In this document: piece after piece, positions 31,667 to 47,369 of the stretch
How positions within the stretch are numbered: the stretch's first letter is position 1
Layout: every line of letters begins with the position of its first letter
NCBI GenBank assembly: GCA_024516155.1
Contig: JAJJXM010000007.1
Span: 806,001 to 870,000, forward strand
Length of the DNA stretch: 64,000 nucleotides
Reading direction: 5' to 3'
Source of the DNA: Pyronema omphalodes
Lineage: Eukaryota; Ascomycota; Pezizomycetes; Pezizales; Pyronemataceae
The notes under the pieces: model-generated
What the model was told of the DNA's origin: nothing
The model's input: the letters and a program-made list of their open reading frames with translations, nothing else
Databases searched by the model: none
Program-made: the position numbers and the translations under genes

Positions 31667-34592
31667 TTCGTCTTGGGAGGTATAGTCTGTTGTTCAAGGT
31701 CACGGTGAAGGAAAGAGAGAAAGAATATGGTGCCATAGCCGTTCTTTTGTAGGGGTGGTGGGAGAACGACCAGGAATAACTTTCCAGCTGCCAATCTGCA
31801 GGAGGTGGGGGAGGGGGGGGGGGGGTGGATTATAATGAATCATGACTGGTTCATTTGTAGGACAGGATACTATAGAGGCACAACGGTATTAGAAAACTGC
31901 AATGTATACGAGGACAGCAGTTGAAACGCAGGCTTGCCAATAACCAAGAGCCAATAATGAGAATCCACCTGTATCAACCATTTCCTTCTGCTGAAGATAT
32001 TGGCTTTTGAAATTCCGATTCTGCCAGTCATACGCTATGCACAGCAGCACCTGTTCATAACAGTCCTGCCGGCAAGGATATCCTCACTTCGAGGTATCAC
32101 GGCCTCAGCTCCGACGGCTTTTGTGTGGACAATAAGAATTTTTGCTATTGGGCAATAACCTTGAAAGATAAAGCGCTTGGAATTTATATGGTAGCCTTAT
32201 ACAGAGCTGCAGCTGAAGATATGCTCTTGAAGTTGAGCAGGGTATATGTAGAGGTGGAGGAGCGTATGCTGTCCTACATTCCACCGCCGTGCGCTCTCTA
32301 TCTTCAGCCATACCCCTCGCAAGTGATATTTGCGTGAATGTACACCCATCAGGTCCTACCATGCCGTTTCCAACAGGCCTGTTCTTCTGTATGACGGTGT
32401 ATTATATTATATGGGTATAGGTACCAGAGTAACGGTAACGTGCGGGAACTTTGACAGCGACAGGCTTCCGGCGCGTGTATCTCACAGCAGGGCTAATTAG
32501 TGGAGGTTGAGGAAGTGGTTCTATGAATCGTACGCTGTGCGAATATCGTCGTAGATGAGGTATATATATACCCCAGTATATACTCTTCTGACGAATAGGT
32601 GTTCAAAAACGAATCCCGCGGTCTTTTTCTGAAGATCCTCTAAAAACATGTACTTACCGTACTCATAAGCTCAATGTCACACAATTTCTCCCATTGACCA
32701 CTGCGTGATTCGTACATGGTGATAGAATGTCAATTGTTATCGCACTCTGCAACCATTTCTCTCTCGGAACAGTACGGCGCAGGGCAATGTCCAATGCGCC
32801 GGCCCCTTCTGCGCCACTCCCGCTGGAGCTTCGCTCGCGCATATTAGCCGCGTAGCTACAGAGATGCAGACGCATATCACACAGCGGTGGGTCATCCAGA
32901 AACTTCGGGACAGCAAGTCCTACCGCCCCAGGCGCAAGCTTGACCGCGCGTCGACTGGAGCTTCGCAGTATTCCGAAACGAAAAGCAGCGGTCTCCCTCC
33001 AGCTGGCCTCTGGACACGCCCTGGTAGGTCACCAGTACCTGAAGTGGATAAAAAAGAAGGAGTCTGACAAGTGTTAATGGTACTGCGAGTCGGAAAAAAA
33101 GCTGATTCGGGGCCATCCATGTTCGCGGAATGGATAATTTCCGAAGAGAGGTGGCGGAAATCACTGGGAAACCGCGGAGGGCGAGGGGTGACTCACAGTG
33201 GTGGACAGTTTTAGGGATGATCGACTCACGAAAGTGGCCTTGAAAGATTTGCCGCCCACGGAGATGGGCTGGCGATACGCGTAACGTGCGGTTGAGCCTT
33301 GTTTGTTCTTTTCGAGAACGGTGTTTATCACGGGAATCACCATGTATGAATTTTTTTGTTGCAGTTTTCTGCGTTATCTTTCTTTCTTATTTTTCCTGCG
33401 ATTGTATATTTTTGCCATTTTTCTTTTTCTGCGCGCGGGCGATTGAGGACTAGGAGATAGGGCGCCTTATTAGGGGGCTTCACACCGGCCTCCAAGACAG
33501 AGTTTGGTCTTTTTTGATCCTTTCCCGCATACACCTTGGAGACCTTGATCGGTGTATTTGACAATATAAGATGTTCAAAAGGCTATATCCAATGTTTCAA
33601 CAAACTAGATTCGATGGATGCATCTTACATGGTAATAATGTATATATCTACATGGAATAACGGTGTCTATCTTGATTACTGGTTAATGCACGCATACCTA
33701 ACAGAAGAAAAGCATTTCGCATTGCAAATTGTCGCCTGGAAAACCGATTTCTGAATTGGAACTCTCTTTGAATTATTTTAAACCGGGTTTACGAGCATTT
33801 GAAGATATATGTTGAGTAAAAACGCATTTACACAATTTTCAAACATGGACTAACCACAACACAGTGACATTGGGACTGCACATAATCCACTTGATTCATT
33901 TGAGTTGTAGTGGTTGCCCACGTTATTTTCATTACATACACATCGGTGCACGGGTCCTCCTCACGCCCCACGACCTCACCGTGATTACCTCCATATCCAC
34001 TGTCATAGCTACGCATAAAATATCTCTATTCTTAAATTGGAGTTGTTGAAGAGTGTCTCTTGAGCCGTGCTCTCTGCTGTGATTGCTTATGGAGGTGGAT
34101 ATTGCCTTAGAATATCTCGAGCTGTGTTTGTTAATGTCTCCCCTCCTTAGAGGTATCGTCCATTTCAACCATCTTGTTCTTCTCGATTTTACATGGGGTA
34201 CCACAAGGCTATGGTCTCACAATACTCTTAGCATCTCTGGTATTCGTGGAATGTGCTTTTGTTTGTCTGTGCTTGCGTGCCTGTCAATGGCTTTTCCTGC
34301 CGCTAGGAGTCCGTAAAACCGAAGATATTGACCGATGGGAATTTTATCAGCCATTTTTGGAATATCTTGTTGCCTAAGAGCCATTTTTAGTATTTGAGGA
34401 GTTCATCAGTCGTAAGGCTTGAAAAAATGTGTTAACCTTTTGATCTGAGATTTCCGTTGGCTTCGAGGAACCCAAATGCCAAAGGTATTGAGGAAATTTC
34501 AAATGACTAACGACAGTTGGGTATTGTGTTCATAATCTGCGCAATAACCAAGCCATTGTGGTGTATTTGTTGTCAAATCGAAAATTGGATCT
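31667..34592. other. upstream region of copy 2 and spacer B
   Basis: The first part is the promoter of the minus-strand copy 2 gene. From about 32340 on it is the near-identical partner of 26140-28499. No gene is supported. Confidence 0.55.
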
Positions 34593-36279
34593 AGTTATTA
34601 ATTAACGTACCTATTCGAGATCAGCAACCAAAAATTGCGGCTTCTCACCCCGAGGCAATCTCAATACAACCATTCCACAACGTATGTCTGCACCTCACTC
34701 CCAATAATCTCTAAACAAAAGTATGTAACAAGAGAGCTGCATGTCCTCAAGAACTCGAGTGAGGAACGTGAGTAAAAGTTGGTGAAAAGCTCTGCCTAAA
34801 TAACGTCTAATGGGGAGGTCAGTACTAGCAACCAGAAAAACTTTTTCCGTCAACTCTTTCATAACAGAAAATTATTTAACTCAGCGAAAATTCTGACGCT
34901 TTATGACGCTTTTTCTTACATCGTTCAGTTGACCATTCATTGATCGAGGCTGGCTTACATTGTTGCATGGTGCATGGGCAGTAGAGCTGTAGATACCCTA
35001 ACAAGCTAATGCCGGTTATTTATAGCTAACCCTAACGCGATCCGTCCCGGGATGAACCCTAAGAAGGATCGCTCGTTAGTACATGGCTTGGCTCAGTTCA
35101 CCTCCGAAGCGCACATGATACTTAGCTTGTCTGAGTCTTTTTGAAGTTATATGCATTAAGGCAGTCTGGGATTTCTGTCCATTCAAACCTAGGTGCATGG
35201 GAAGAAATGCACTCCGTGTTCAATGATATTGGTCAATGTCATCTGGCCATCTATCCATTACTATTCATCGCAGAATCGATTGCTGATCGCACACACAAAA
35301 AAAGGGTGCAATAACGTTCTGTCTGGATATCGAATGTCAGCTTTGTATGTATGTCCGCCCTGTATTCCCGCCGATCGTTCATAATCATCAATATGGTCAC
35401 TTTTTGAGTGTCTATTAGTTAAGTGATTGAATGTCTGTTTTGTTAGCAGAACTTGATATACTCACATGTCTCGGAGCAGAGTTCATTATTGGTATTAGAA
35501 GTAGAGGCCAGTAATGGAACTCAGCTTCAACTACCCCGAAGCAGTAAGCTGCCATATGGCATACTTTGACAATATTATTTTCTGTGTCCATCCGGTAGCT
35601 TACTGCTATCATTGATGAGAGCTCTGGGATGTTCCCGAGAGAGAGCTTTGGTTGAGCTCGCTACGATAAGTTACATTCTCTAGCCTTTTGGCTGGAGTGG
35701 ACCCAAATCTTCAGTAATATCCATCAATGGTACCTATATCGGGGGGGGGGGGGGGGATACAAACCTAATCTCCTGTAAAAGTTTGGATAGATGGTTATAT
35801 TAATCAGTTCTTTGTCTTGTGATCATCGACTACAGAAGCAAAACTACTCATGGAAGGTCCAGTTTACAGTAATTCCCCCGCCATCAGCAGAAAAGCTAAA
35901 AACCAAATTCAAATATGATAAGCACGTCCTTCATACAATCATTCTTAAGATACAGTGACTACAAAAACTGCTGAGAATATCAAGACAAATGAAAAGTCAT
36001 AATGATTGATCCTCCATCATATATGAAAATCACAAAAGGAAAGCAGACGAAATCCAACTTTGATATCGCGCCAAACAGGGCCCAAAATACCACCCATAGC
36101 AAAAACCACACATTAACCCAAGAAGTTCCGTCAAAAGAACAAAAGAGACCAAATGATAAACATCAATCGCAGAGATTCCAAGTTGTACTTTTCTTTGGCT
36201 TGTAAAAAAACCCCAAAACATAGCCACATTTCTCTCGAAGACCCGAATTGTTCGTTGATTCGAAACTCAATCTCATCGT
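34593..36279. other. left spacer of unit 3
   Basis: Non-coding as far as I can tell, and close to 28500-30195. It contains the third positional poly-G tract. Confidence 0.5.
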
Positions 36280-37859
36280 TTAGAGGTGAGGAATGTATTG
36301 AGCCCATGGCACGGTTACGTAAACACCGGCCGGAACGTTGCGGAGGCTGATGAAGGATTCGACGACGAGAAATAGTCGGGCTGCGAGAACAACTGGTGAA
36401 GTAACAATAACGATGCATGCACTTATCTGAAGAAGATGCTCGGCTGCATCATTATAGTTCCAATTGAAAACAATTAGTTTCATAGATTTAACGAAGCCCG
36501 AATTAAAGATCCAGTACGCCCACTGAAGCCACCCAGACGCTACAAGACTTGCAGAGACAGTAATGATACCGGATATCTTCCATAATAGCCTTTCGGTATT
36601 GGAAGGAAAGGCAAAATGCCATGTCGATAGGTGAATTCCTCCGTATAAAGCGCATATAATAATTAGGGATATGAGTAATAACCAGCTATTACCGGGCTCT
36701 GTTATGTCATCAATGTTCGCCGCTCGGCTACGTCCACTGAATCTTGGAACAATCTGGAGGACTTCTGCGCTGCGAATATCCATGGGCTTATAGAACCACA
36801 GCGCATACATTGAAAGCGCACACACTACATGCACAAAAACGTGAACCTCCAGCAATGTGAGTGGATAGCCGGATAGCTTGCGGGCGGATGTCTATTGCAT
36901 GAGAAATATTAGGATTCTTCAGAGACGCTTGGTGAGGCCCCAAGCTGTGAAAAAGTACAACATTTGGCAACTGACCTCAATTACCATCCAGATGACCTGG
37001 GAGCACACTAAGAACTTGGCCAAGAAGTCGGCTTTACTCTTGTCTTCGATTGTTCTTGGATCAACTCGGTGAAACGTTCCGTCCTCGGCACAACGCCGTA
37101 TATCGCGCGCCGTGAGAGTAATATATCTACTTGTTTGAGGTGGCGCCCGAATGCCGATGTCGCTTAGGTCTACCTTAGGTATAAGCCCACACAGTAGCTT
37201 TTGCGCACGATCGTAATCACTCACTTATTTCCCCTGTCTCTTCGTCTCTCTTTGCAATATATTCAGGGTTTTCAGTGACAAAACCACCCATAATAATATA
37301 GTAACCCATCATCAAATCGTAGCTTTCCTCGCGCCTTTTGGGTGGTGTCTGATTTTCGTCAATCGTGGCAATGGAATGTTCGGCGATCTTTGTGTTCTCG
37401 GATGCCGATTCCAATTTCCGATTATGTCCATCAACCTTGATTCCAAAAGTTAGTGACTTTTGGAAATCATTAGACTATCTCACAGACCAATTTGTTTAAA
37501 TCATCGCGTATCTCTCGAGCTTGATACCATTGCGACCAAGCGGTGTATAAAACCATCTCCGGAGCAATGAGAGCAATGAACATCCACTTTATCTTGCGGA
37601 GCCATATAGTTACGGGTTTGTCTTCGTATGCGGGTATGTTGAGATGAATTGCCGTGTAAACACAGAGGCCGAGGGTCACAGTGCAGCTGTACAGAATTCC
37701 CCATGTCCCACGGTACGGAGGTTGGGCAACCCACATCGGTGCTTGTTCTTCCTTGAGGGCTGTAAGGTTCCTCAAGGGCGGGAGCCATTGGATGACATCA
37801 GTTGAAACACCGTCGGCTAGGCCAAGTAGGTAGAAGAGCACGAAGAGGGCGGTGACCAT
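36280..37859 (-). CDS. fungal multi-pass membrane protein, tandem copy 3
   Basis: Four exons (37488-37859, 37225-37435, 36976-37169, 36280-36891) join to 462 aa. Exon count and exon 1-3 lengths equal those of copy 1, and the middle segment is closely similar (QTPPKRREE, LSDIGIR, YITLTARDI). The third intron uses donor GTCAGT. The loop before the last hydrophobic segment (about FNSGFVKSMKLIVFNWNYND) differs from copy 1 at many positions, while the flanking membrane segments and the C-terminal SFISLRNVPAGVYVTVPW are kept. Function unknown. Confidence 0.82.
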
Positions 37860-38425
37860 GTCGTCTTCGGAGGTATAGTTTGTCGCTCACAATCGCAGTG
37901 GAGGAAATACCATCAGGATATGTAGTTATGATTTTGGGTGAGAGGGGACAACTACTAGGAATTTTCCTTCAACCGTAGATATGTTGAGATGGTTTGCGAT
38001 GAATCATGACTGGTTCCTCTGTAAGGCAGGATACTCTAGAAGCACAACGCTATTGAAAAATGACAGTTCATGCGAGGACAACAACTGAAACGCGGTTTAT
38101 CCAGTAGCGAATAATGTAACTCCACTTTATTGACGAGCTTCCTCTTATAGGTAGTAGGGCTATTTTGTTTTCGCATTGGGATTCCGCTAGTCATAAGTTA
38201 TGTACATGTGTACATGGCATATTCTGGTAGATTACGTTGGCGGCGGCTATGGTGCACGTCTGGGAACTTTGACGGTGAAAATGGACCTTGAGGAAGTGGT
38301 TCTATGGGTCGTACGCTACGTGGATGCGGGGGTCAATATAAGGTACATACCGGAGTACGTATTTGATCTAGCGCCATAAATGCATTCGTGCCCCTTCCAC
38401 TCTACGTCATCACCTTCAGCTCTCA

Positions 38426-39301
38426 ATGCTTCCCCGCATCTGCACCACCCGCCAAATGCTGACCCTTCCCAACGGCGCCACGCATCCTCTCTTTCTCTAT
38501 GGCACCGCCTGGAAGAAAGAGCTAACTACATCTCTCGTAACGACTGCGATAAACGCTGGCTTCCCTGGCATCGACACCGCTTGTCAACCCCGGCACTACC
38601 GCGAAGACCTCGTAGGAGCCGCACTCTCAAATCTCAACCGCGAGAAACTATACCTCCAGACCAAATTTACCTCTCCTGGTGGCCAGGATCCAGACTCATG
38701 TCCTTATGATGTCTCTGCACCTGTCCCAGAACAGGTTAGACAGAGCATCGCCGTGAGTCTCAAGAACCTAGGAACAGAGTACATTGACTCGGTTCTGCTA
38801 CACTCTCCATTGAGGACTGCTAAGGATACCCTTTCTGCATGGCGAGTATTGGAAGAGTTTGTGAGTGCCGGGAAGATTAAGAGCTTGGGAATTTCAAATG
38901 TTCACATAAATGAGCTTAAGGAGCTGTATGAGGAGGCTACGATTAAACCGGCAATTGTTCAGAATCGGTTTTATGATAAGACAAGTTATGACGTGGCTAT
39001 TCGGGAATTCTGTAGACAGCATGGAATGGTCTGGCAGAGTTTTTGGACTCTGACTGCAAACCCGGAGCTTCTTGGGGGGAGAGTTGTCGGTGGTTTAGCG
39101 GGGAGATTGGGGGTTTCAAAGGCTGAGGCGCTGTATCTACTGGTACTGAGCTTGGGGAAGGGATGGGAGAATGGTGGGGGTATAGCTATTATGAACGGAA
39201 CCACCAACGAGGGAAGAATGAAGGCTGATTTGGAGGCTGTAGCAAGATTAGAGGAGGTGACTGAGGAGGAGATTCTAGCCTTTAAGCGTTTAGTGGGGTA
39301 G
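38426..39301 (+). CDS. aldo-keto reductase
   Basis: A single open frame of 291 aa; a second Met at residue 11 is an equally good start. The four catalytic residues of the superfamily can be placed in order: D50 (GIDTACQ), Y58 (RHYREDLVG), K80 (YLQTKFTSPG) and H126 (SVLLHSPLR). KIKSLGISNVHINEL and IKPAIVQNRFY are the usual barrel motifs. The enzyme should reduce an aldehyde or ketone with NAD(P)H in the cytosol. Compared with many relatives, the later barrel segment (after WQSFWTLTANPELL) is compact. It starts right after the tandem array, whose unit 3 upstream region reaches into its promoter. Confidence 0.88.
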   Translation: MLPRICTTRQMLTLPNGATHPLFLYGTAWKKELTTSLVTTAINAGFPGIDTACQPRHYREDLVGAALSNLNREKLYLQTKFTSPGGQDPDSCPYDVSAPVPEQVRQSIAVSLKNLGTEYIDSVLLHSPLRTAKDTLSAWRVLEEFVSAGKIKSLGISNVHINELKELYEEATIKPAIVQNRFYDKTSYDVAIREFCRQHGMVWQSFWTLTANPELLGGRVVGGLAGRLGVSKAEALYLLVLSLGKGWENGGGIAIMNGTTNEGRMKADLEAVARLEEVTEEEILAFKRLVG

Positions 39302-39491
39302 GAGACAGACCCGGGAGCTTGTATGTACTTGACGCGTTGGTCTAGACCTAATGAGGCAATACTAAACATGATGCATTGTGATTGGTGTTACACCACTAAG
39401 GGTTAGGGCCACATCCAGTCGCGACGCCCTCTAGAGCCGCAAAAAAAGTTTCGCTAAACCGCTTCGTGAACGACGCAACGAACCTTCAACA

Positions 39492-41317
39492 ATGCCGTCC
39501 GCGACCACGAAATCGCCTTCCTTGAAGAAGCGAAAGCTTCCCAGCGCTGAATCTGGCAAGAAACTCAGCAAGCGCGCAAAATCTCCTGTCGGAATTACAA
39601 AAGAAGAAATCCTCGAGCTAGAACAGGCTATCATCGAGTCGCCAAAGAACTACAACAAGATCGTCACGTTACAAGGCCATTTCCAGGTCAGTTTTTAGAG
39701 CTCAGAGAAGGGTGGTATTATGGGCTGAATAGAGATTTCAATTGATAGGACAACCTCAACAATGATCAAGACATCGCCGTCACTGCTGCCGTCCACCTCT
39801 GCCGTACCTTCTGTCAGCTAATGACCACCGGTCGTCTCTCCAAGCACAAAACCGACACCGAAGATGAAGCCACTGTCACCAACTGGCTGCGTGATCGCAA
39901 TAAGGAATACGTTTCTACTCTCTGCTCAGCCGTCACAACTTCCTCCGACAAGATCCAAGAAGTCTCTCTTACGCTTCTCATGCGCTTGGTGAAGGAAGAA
40001 GGAAAGTATTTGATCCCGGAAGGCGAATCTTACTATTTTCCCCACGACCTCTTCAGCAAAATTGTCAAGGCAATAATTTCATCCCAGTCCCTGGATGAAG
40101 AAATCAAGAAAGATTTCGTCGAGAAATATATCGACACCTACGACGATGTTCGCTACAGCTTCTTCTCCTCCATGAAGCGAATTCTCGACGACGAAGCCAT
40201 ATCCGCCGCCACCCTGCACAACTCCGTAACCTTACTACTCCTCCTCAAAAACCTTCCCATCGCTTCCACGCCAGAATTCGACTCCTTCCTCGCCCTACAG
40301 CTTCCTCGCGGTAGCGCAAAGAAAGCCAAATCCCCCACCCTCCTCTCGCTCTCTACACACCGCAAACTCTTTCAAGAAACCTGGCTCTCGATCCTCCGCC
40401 GTCCTCTTCCTGAGGAGCTATGCAAATCCGTGTTACTCTCTGCCGAACGCCGTATCGTTCCCTCCTTCACCAAACCCCAGCTCCTAATGGACTTTCTTAT
40501 TGCGTGTTACGATCATGGCGGTACCACCAGCTTACTCGCCTTGAACGGATTATTCCATCTCATCTCCACCAAGAACCTCGATTATCCGAATTTCTTCGCC
40601 AAACTCTACGCTCTTATTGATCGTAATTTATTTCACGTAAAATACCGATCTCGATTTTTCCGTCTGTTGGAAACATTTTTAGGCTCTACACATTTACCAG
40701 CAACTTTAGTAGCATCATTTATCAAACGACTTTCCAGACTTTGTTTAACCGCACCACCTGGCGCTATTGTCGTGGTTATTCCTTTTATTTATAACCTTTT
40801 CAAAAAACACAAAGCGACAACTTATATGATGCATAGAATCCCTATTGATGCAGATGAGTTACAGGATTGGATGTTGAATGGTTACCAAGATCCTTTTGAT
40901 CCCGAAGAACAAGATCCCCTTCAGACTGGTGCTATTGAAAGTTGTGTTTGGGAAATTGAAACTTTAATGACCCATTGGCATCCTAATGTTGCAACTTTGG
41001 CTAGAGTTATAAAGGAACAGTTTACAAAGGATAGATATCTTTTGGAAGACTTTTTGGATCATACTTATGCTAGTGTAAGTTTTTTTCTGGATATGATATG
41101 ATATTCAACCTCCATTGGGTTTATTAGAAAAAAACTAACGAATTTTAAATAGATGCTCGACTCGGAAATTAATCGTGACCTGAAAAAGGATCCGGTTGTG
41201 GAAATCGATATCCCGAAACGTGTTTTGACTAGGAATGAACAATATCCTAATCATATGTCGTTGGATTTATTGGCTGGATTGGTCGATTTTCAGGGAGAGA
41301 CTTCAGGAGAAAATTAA
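39492..41317 (+). CDS. noc4: nucleolar complex protein 4 (Noc4/Utp19), CBF/Mak21 family
   Basis: Three exons (39492-39686, 39749-41074, 41153-41317) join to 561 aa. The N-terminus is Lys-rich and suits nuclear or nucleolar import (KKRKLPSAESGKKLSKRAK). The middle is helical-repeat-like. The CBF/Mak21 region holds LFHVKYRSRFFRLLETFL, SFIKRLSRLCLTAPPGAI and VIPFIYNLFKKH, and the end carries the family's EDFLDHTYASMLDSEI followed by KRVLTRNEQYP. Yeast Noc4 forms a complex with Nop14 and is needed for 40S subunit maturation and export. Intron 1 has a GTCAGT donor. The gene lies 190 bp after the aldo-keto reductase on the same strand. Confidence 0.92.
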
Positions 41318-42124
41318 GGTGGTTTGGTTGTTGTAATACGGGTGGTGATTTGGGAGGCAGGGGATGAGAGGGAAAGGGTGGTGGCCATGTGAGGTGTGTA
41401 TAAATGGATAAAAAAAAGGGAAATAAAAGTTTGGAGTTTTTTGGTTTTTGGTTTGGTTTGCTTTAAAGAAATGAATAAAAATAGATAATTCTGTTATTTT
41501 TTAGTTGATTTTTCTCACTTCACCCAACGACTCCCTCCACCCGAAAAAAACAAAGAAAAAAAAAGCAACGATCTTGAAATAAATATATTGAATCACTGAA
41601 TCACTGAATCACTGAATCACTTCAATAATTTTCAAAGGTCTTAAACAAGAACAAGCAAAAACAAAAGCCAACAAAAAGAAACAAAAGAAAACGAAAACAA
41701 AAGCGAACAAAAAGGAAATAAAAGAAAACAAAAACAAAAAAACAAATCACCACATTTCGAAACTCTATTAACAACTGTTGTAAAACAATGGGGGGGTTCA
41801 AAACGCATTCCCAGGCCTAACCTGACAGGTCCAACGTATTATCGTTAAGGGTAAGACATCTTCTGGCGGCAGCAACAACAACAACAACAAACAGTTAGAG
41901 GGCTTATTCACTGCATATTGATAAGATCAATTCATATCAATCATTTTCATACGACATTACAATCGAAAAATATCTAATCATCCGTAATACCTAGGTTTTT
42001 TTCCAAAAAATTTAAGCTCTGAAAAATACTTTATTTTTTTGCAAAAACATGTAATATCTTTAAATTGTTACTAGTTACCGTTACAAACATTTTTTGCAAT
42101 CGCGGGGGTTTTCATTTCGGAAGC

Positions 42125-42159
<35 letters not shown>

Positions 42160-42255
42160 AACAGTATGCGAACGGTTTTGAAATACATATACATAGCGAT
42201 TGGAGAACAACTCCTAAATAATGACTACAATATAGCCGCATCAAATTAGCTCTGC
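41318..42255. other. 3' flank of Noc4 and A/T-rich repeats
   Basis: No gene. It contains a short GAATCACT repeat (about 41590-41622), an A-rich AACAAAA-type tract (41640-41745) and a run of 33 T (42126-42158). Confidence 0.6.
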
Positions 42256-43738
42256 TACGGCAATGCATTTGTACATGGAGGGCCAAAAGAATTTTGCCAC
42301 CGAACCAACACCAGATGTATGTCGCATGCACAACATCCAACAAGTGCACTTTCGCGCACTACCACCCACCAGCCACAGACACCGTTGCCCCAGCCATACC
42401 AAACAGCTGACTAAACCACGGAAACGCGCATTTCATATAGTGGTAATCCAAATGACACAAAATATTCTTAAGCGTAAATCAAACAATTGTCAAGTAAAAG
42501 ACATCAAGACTATAAAGCGCAAATAACACAGTTGTCATTAAAAAAAGATTGATGGACGGTTCTGGAGTGCCTGTTGAGATAGTGGTGATTTAGATCGAGC
42601 AGAATATTCTATGAGCGCAGATAGAGCAGTCTGTACGATGAATGAATACAAATGGAGTGATGCAGGATGATATTTTACATTACAGCCCTAAGAATAGTAG
42701 ATAAATGGAGTGGAAAAAGGCATTTCTTGCTGATATTCTGAGCTATCGTAGTTTTTCCCCCATAGAAACACCACAGCACCTGTTGAAACTTCATAGAAAC
42801 AACAGACTTTTCTTTTAGCAACGGAATGATGTCACGGTTGATTGCCTTGAAAAGCGGCTGCTCCATGCATATAATATATTTCATGCTTTCTTTCTTCACT
42901 GTATATACGTAGTGCAATGATTTAGTGGCGATCGAAGGAAGGGAAATGCGAGGCATTTTAATTTGATTGACGATGAGATCATTTTTTCTCCGTGGCATCA
43001 TAAGCTTTTTTTTAGGTTTTACATTTAGGGGTTTTTTTTATCCAGAATGCTTTGTGTGATTCTTTTGAGCGAGAGTAATGCTAATTCTATATGTGTGATG
43101 TGTTTTTGAAAGTTGTGTGACATACATATCAAGATTTACCTATTAAAGGAGCTAAAGAGATCTTCACGGACATAATAAGCAAGAATCTGTAGAGAAAAGA
43201 CAAAATAAAGAAAAAATCAAAGCAAGAACCATACTGATGGTGACTTTATTGTTTGTTTTAAGTCATATTGACAACAGTACGGTCATGATTTCTTCTCTGC
43301 CAGTGATAAAAACAGTAATACCTCTAATTCTCTAATATCTTACTCTGAGCTCCGAACCCAAGAGAATCTCTACATTTTACTGATCATTATTTAATTTTAT
43401 ACGCGCTGTTATACAAAATTTTCTGTAGCATTACTGCCTTTCTATTCATTTTTCTAACTATTGTGTTATGTGCGCTTTAAAATATTGATATCATCGATTT
43501 GAGCATTGTTTTATTTGCGCTTAACAATATTCTGTGCCATTTAGATAACAAATGTACTTGCTGCGCGCTTCCGATTTTATGGAGCGCCACAGCCTGTGGC
43601 TTAGTCAGCGGTGTTTGTGGCTTGTAGGTCATGGGTAGTGGAAGGTGCACTTGTTGGATGTTGTGCATGCGACGTGCATGGAGTGTTGGTTTTGTGGCAA
43701 AATTCTTTTGGCCCTCCATGTACAAATGCATTGCCGTA
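42256..43738. mobile_element. non-autonomous element with long terminal inverted repeats
   Basis: The left end (42256, TACGGCAATGCATTTGTACA) is the inverse of the right end (to 43738). The arms can be followed for about 280-290 bp each (to about 42540 and from about 43455), with many substitutions towards the interior. The sequence TCTGC directly flanks both ends (42251-42255 and 43739-43743), a likely 5-bp target duplication. An alternative reading is a TA duplication with termini at CGGCAATG. The 0.9-kb interior has no transposase-like frame. The superfamily is therefore uncertain. Confidence 0.6.

Positions 43739-47369
<3,631 letters not shown>

Larger units (their letters stand above)
28500..34592. 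repeat. tandem segmental duplication, unit 2
   Basis: Second unit of the array, counted from the shared TTATTAGCTAACGTACCTAT-type junction at about 28502 to its partner at about 34594, a period near 6.09 kb. It contains the most diverged of the three membrane-protein genes. Confidence 0.8.
34593..38370. repeat. tandem segmental duplication, unit 3 (partial)
   Basis: Third unit: left spacer, poly-G tract (35741-35756), membrane-protein gene, and upstream region. Homology to the upstream region of the other units can be followed by eye to about 38370 (for example GGGAACTTTGACGG and GAGGAAGTGGTTCTATG), just before the aldo-keto reductase gene. The 2.3-kb spacer of units 1 and 2 is absent. Confidence 0.78.
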
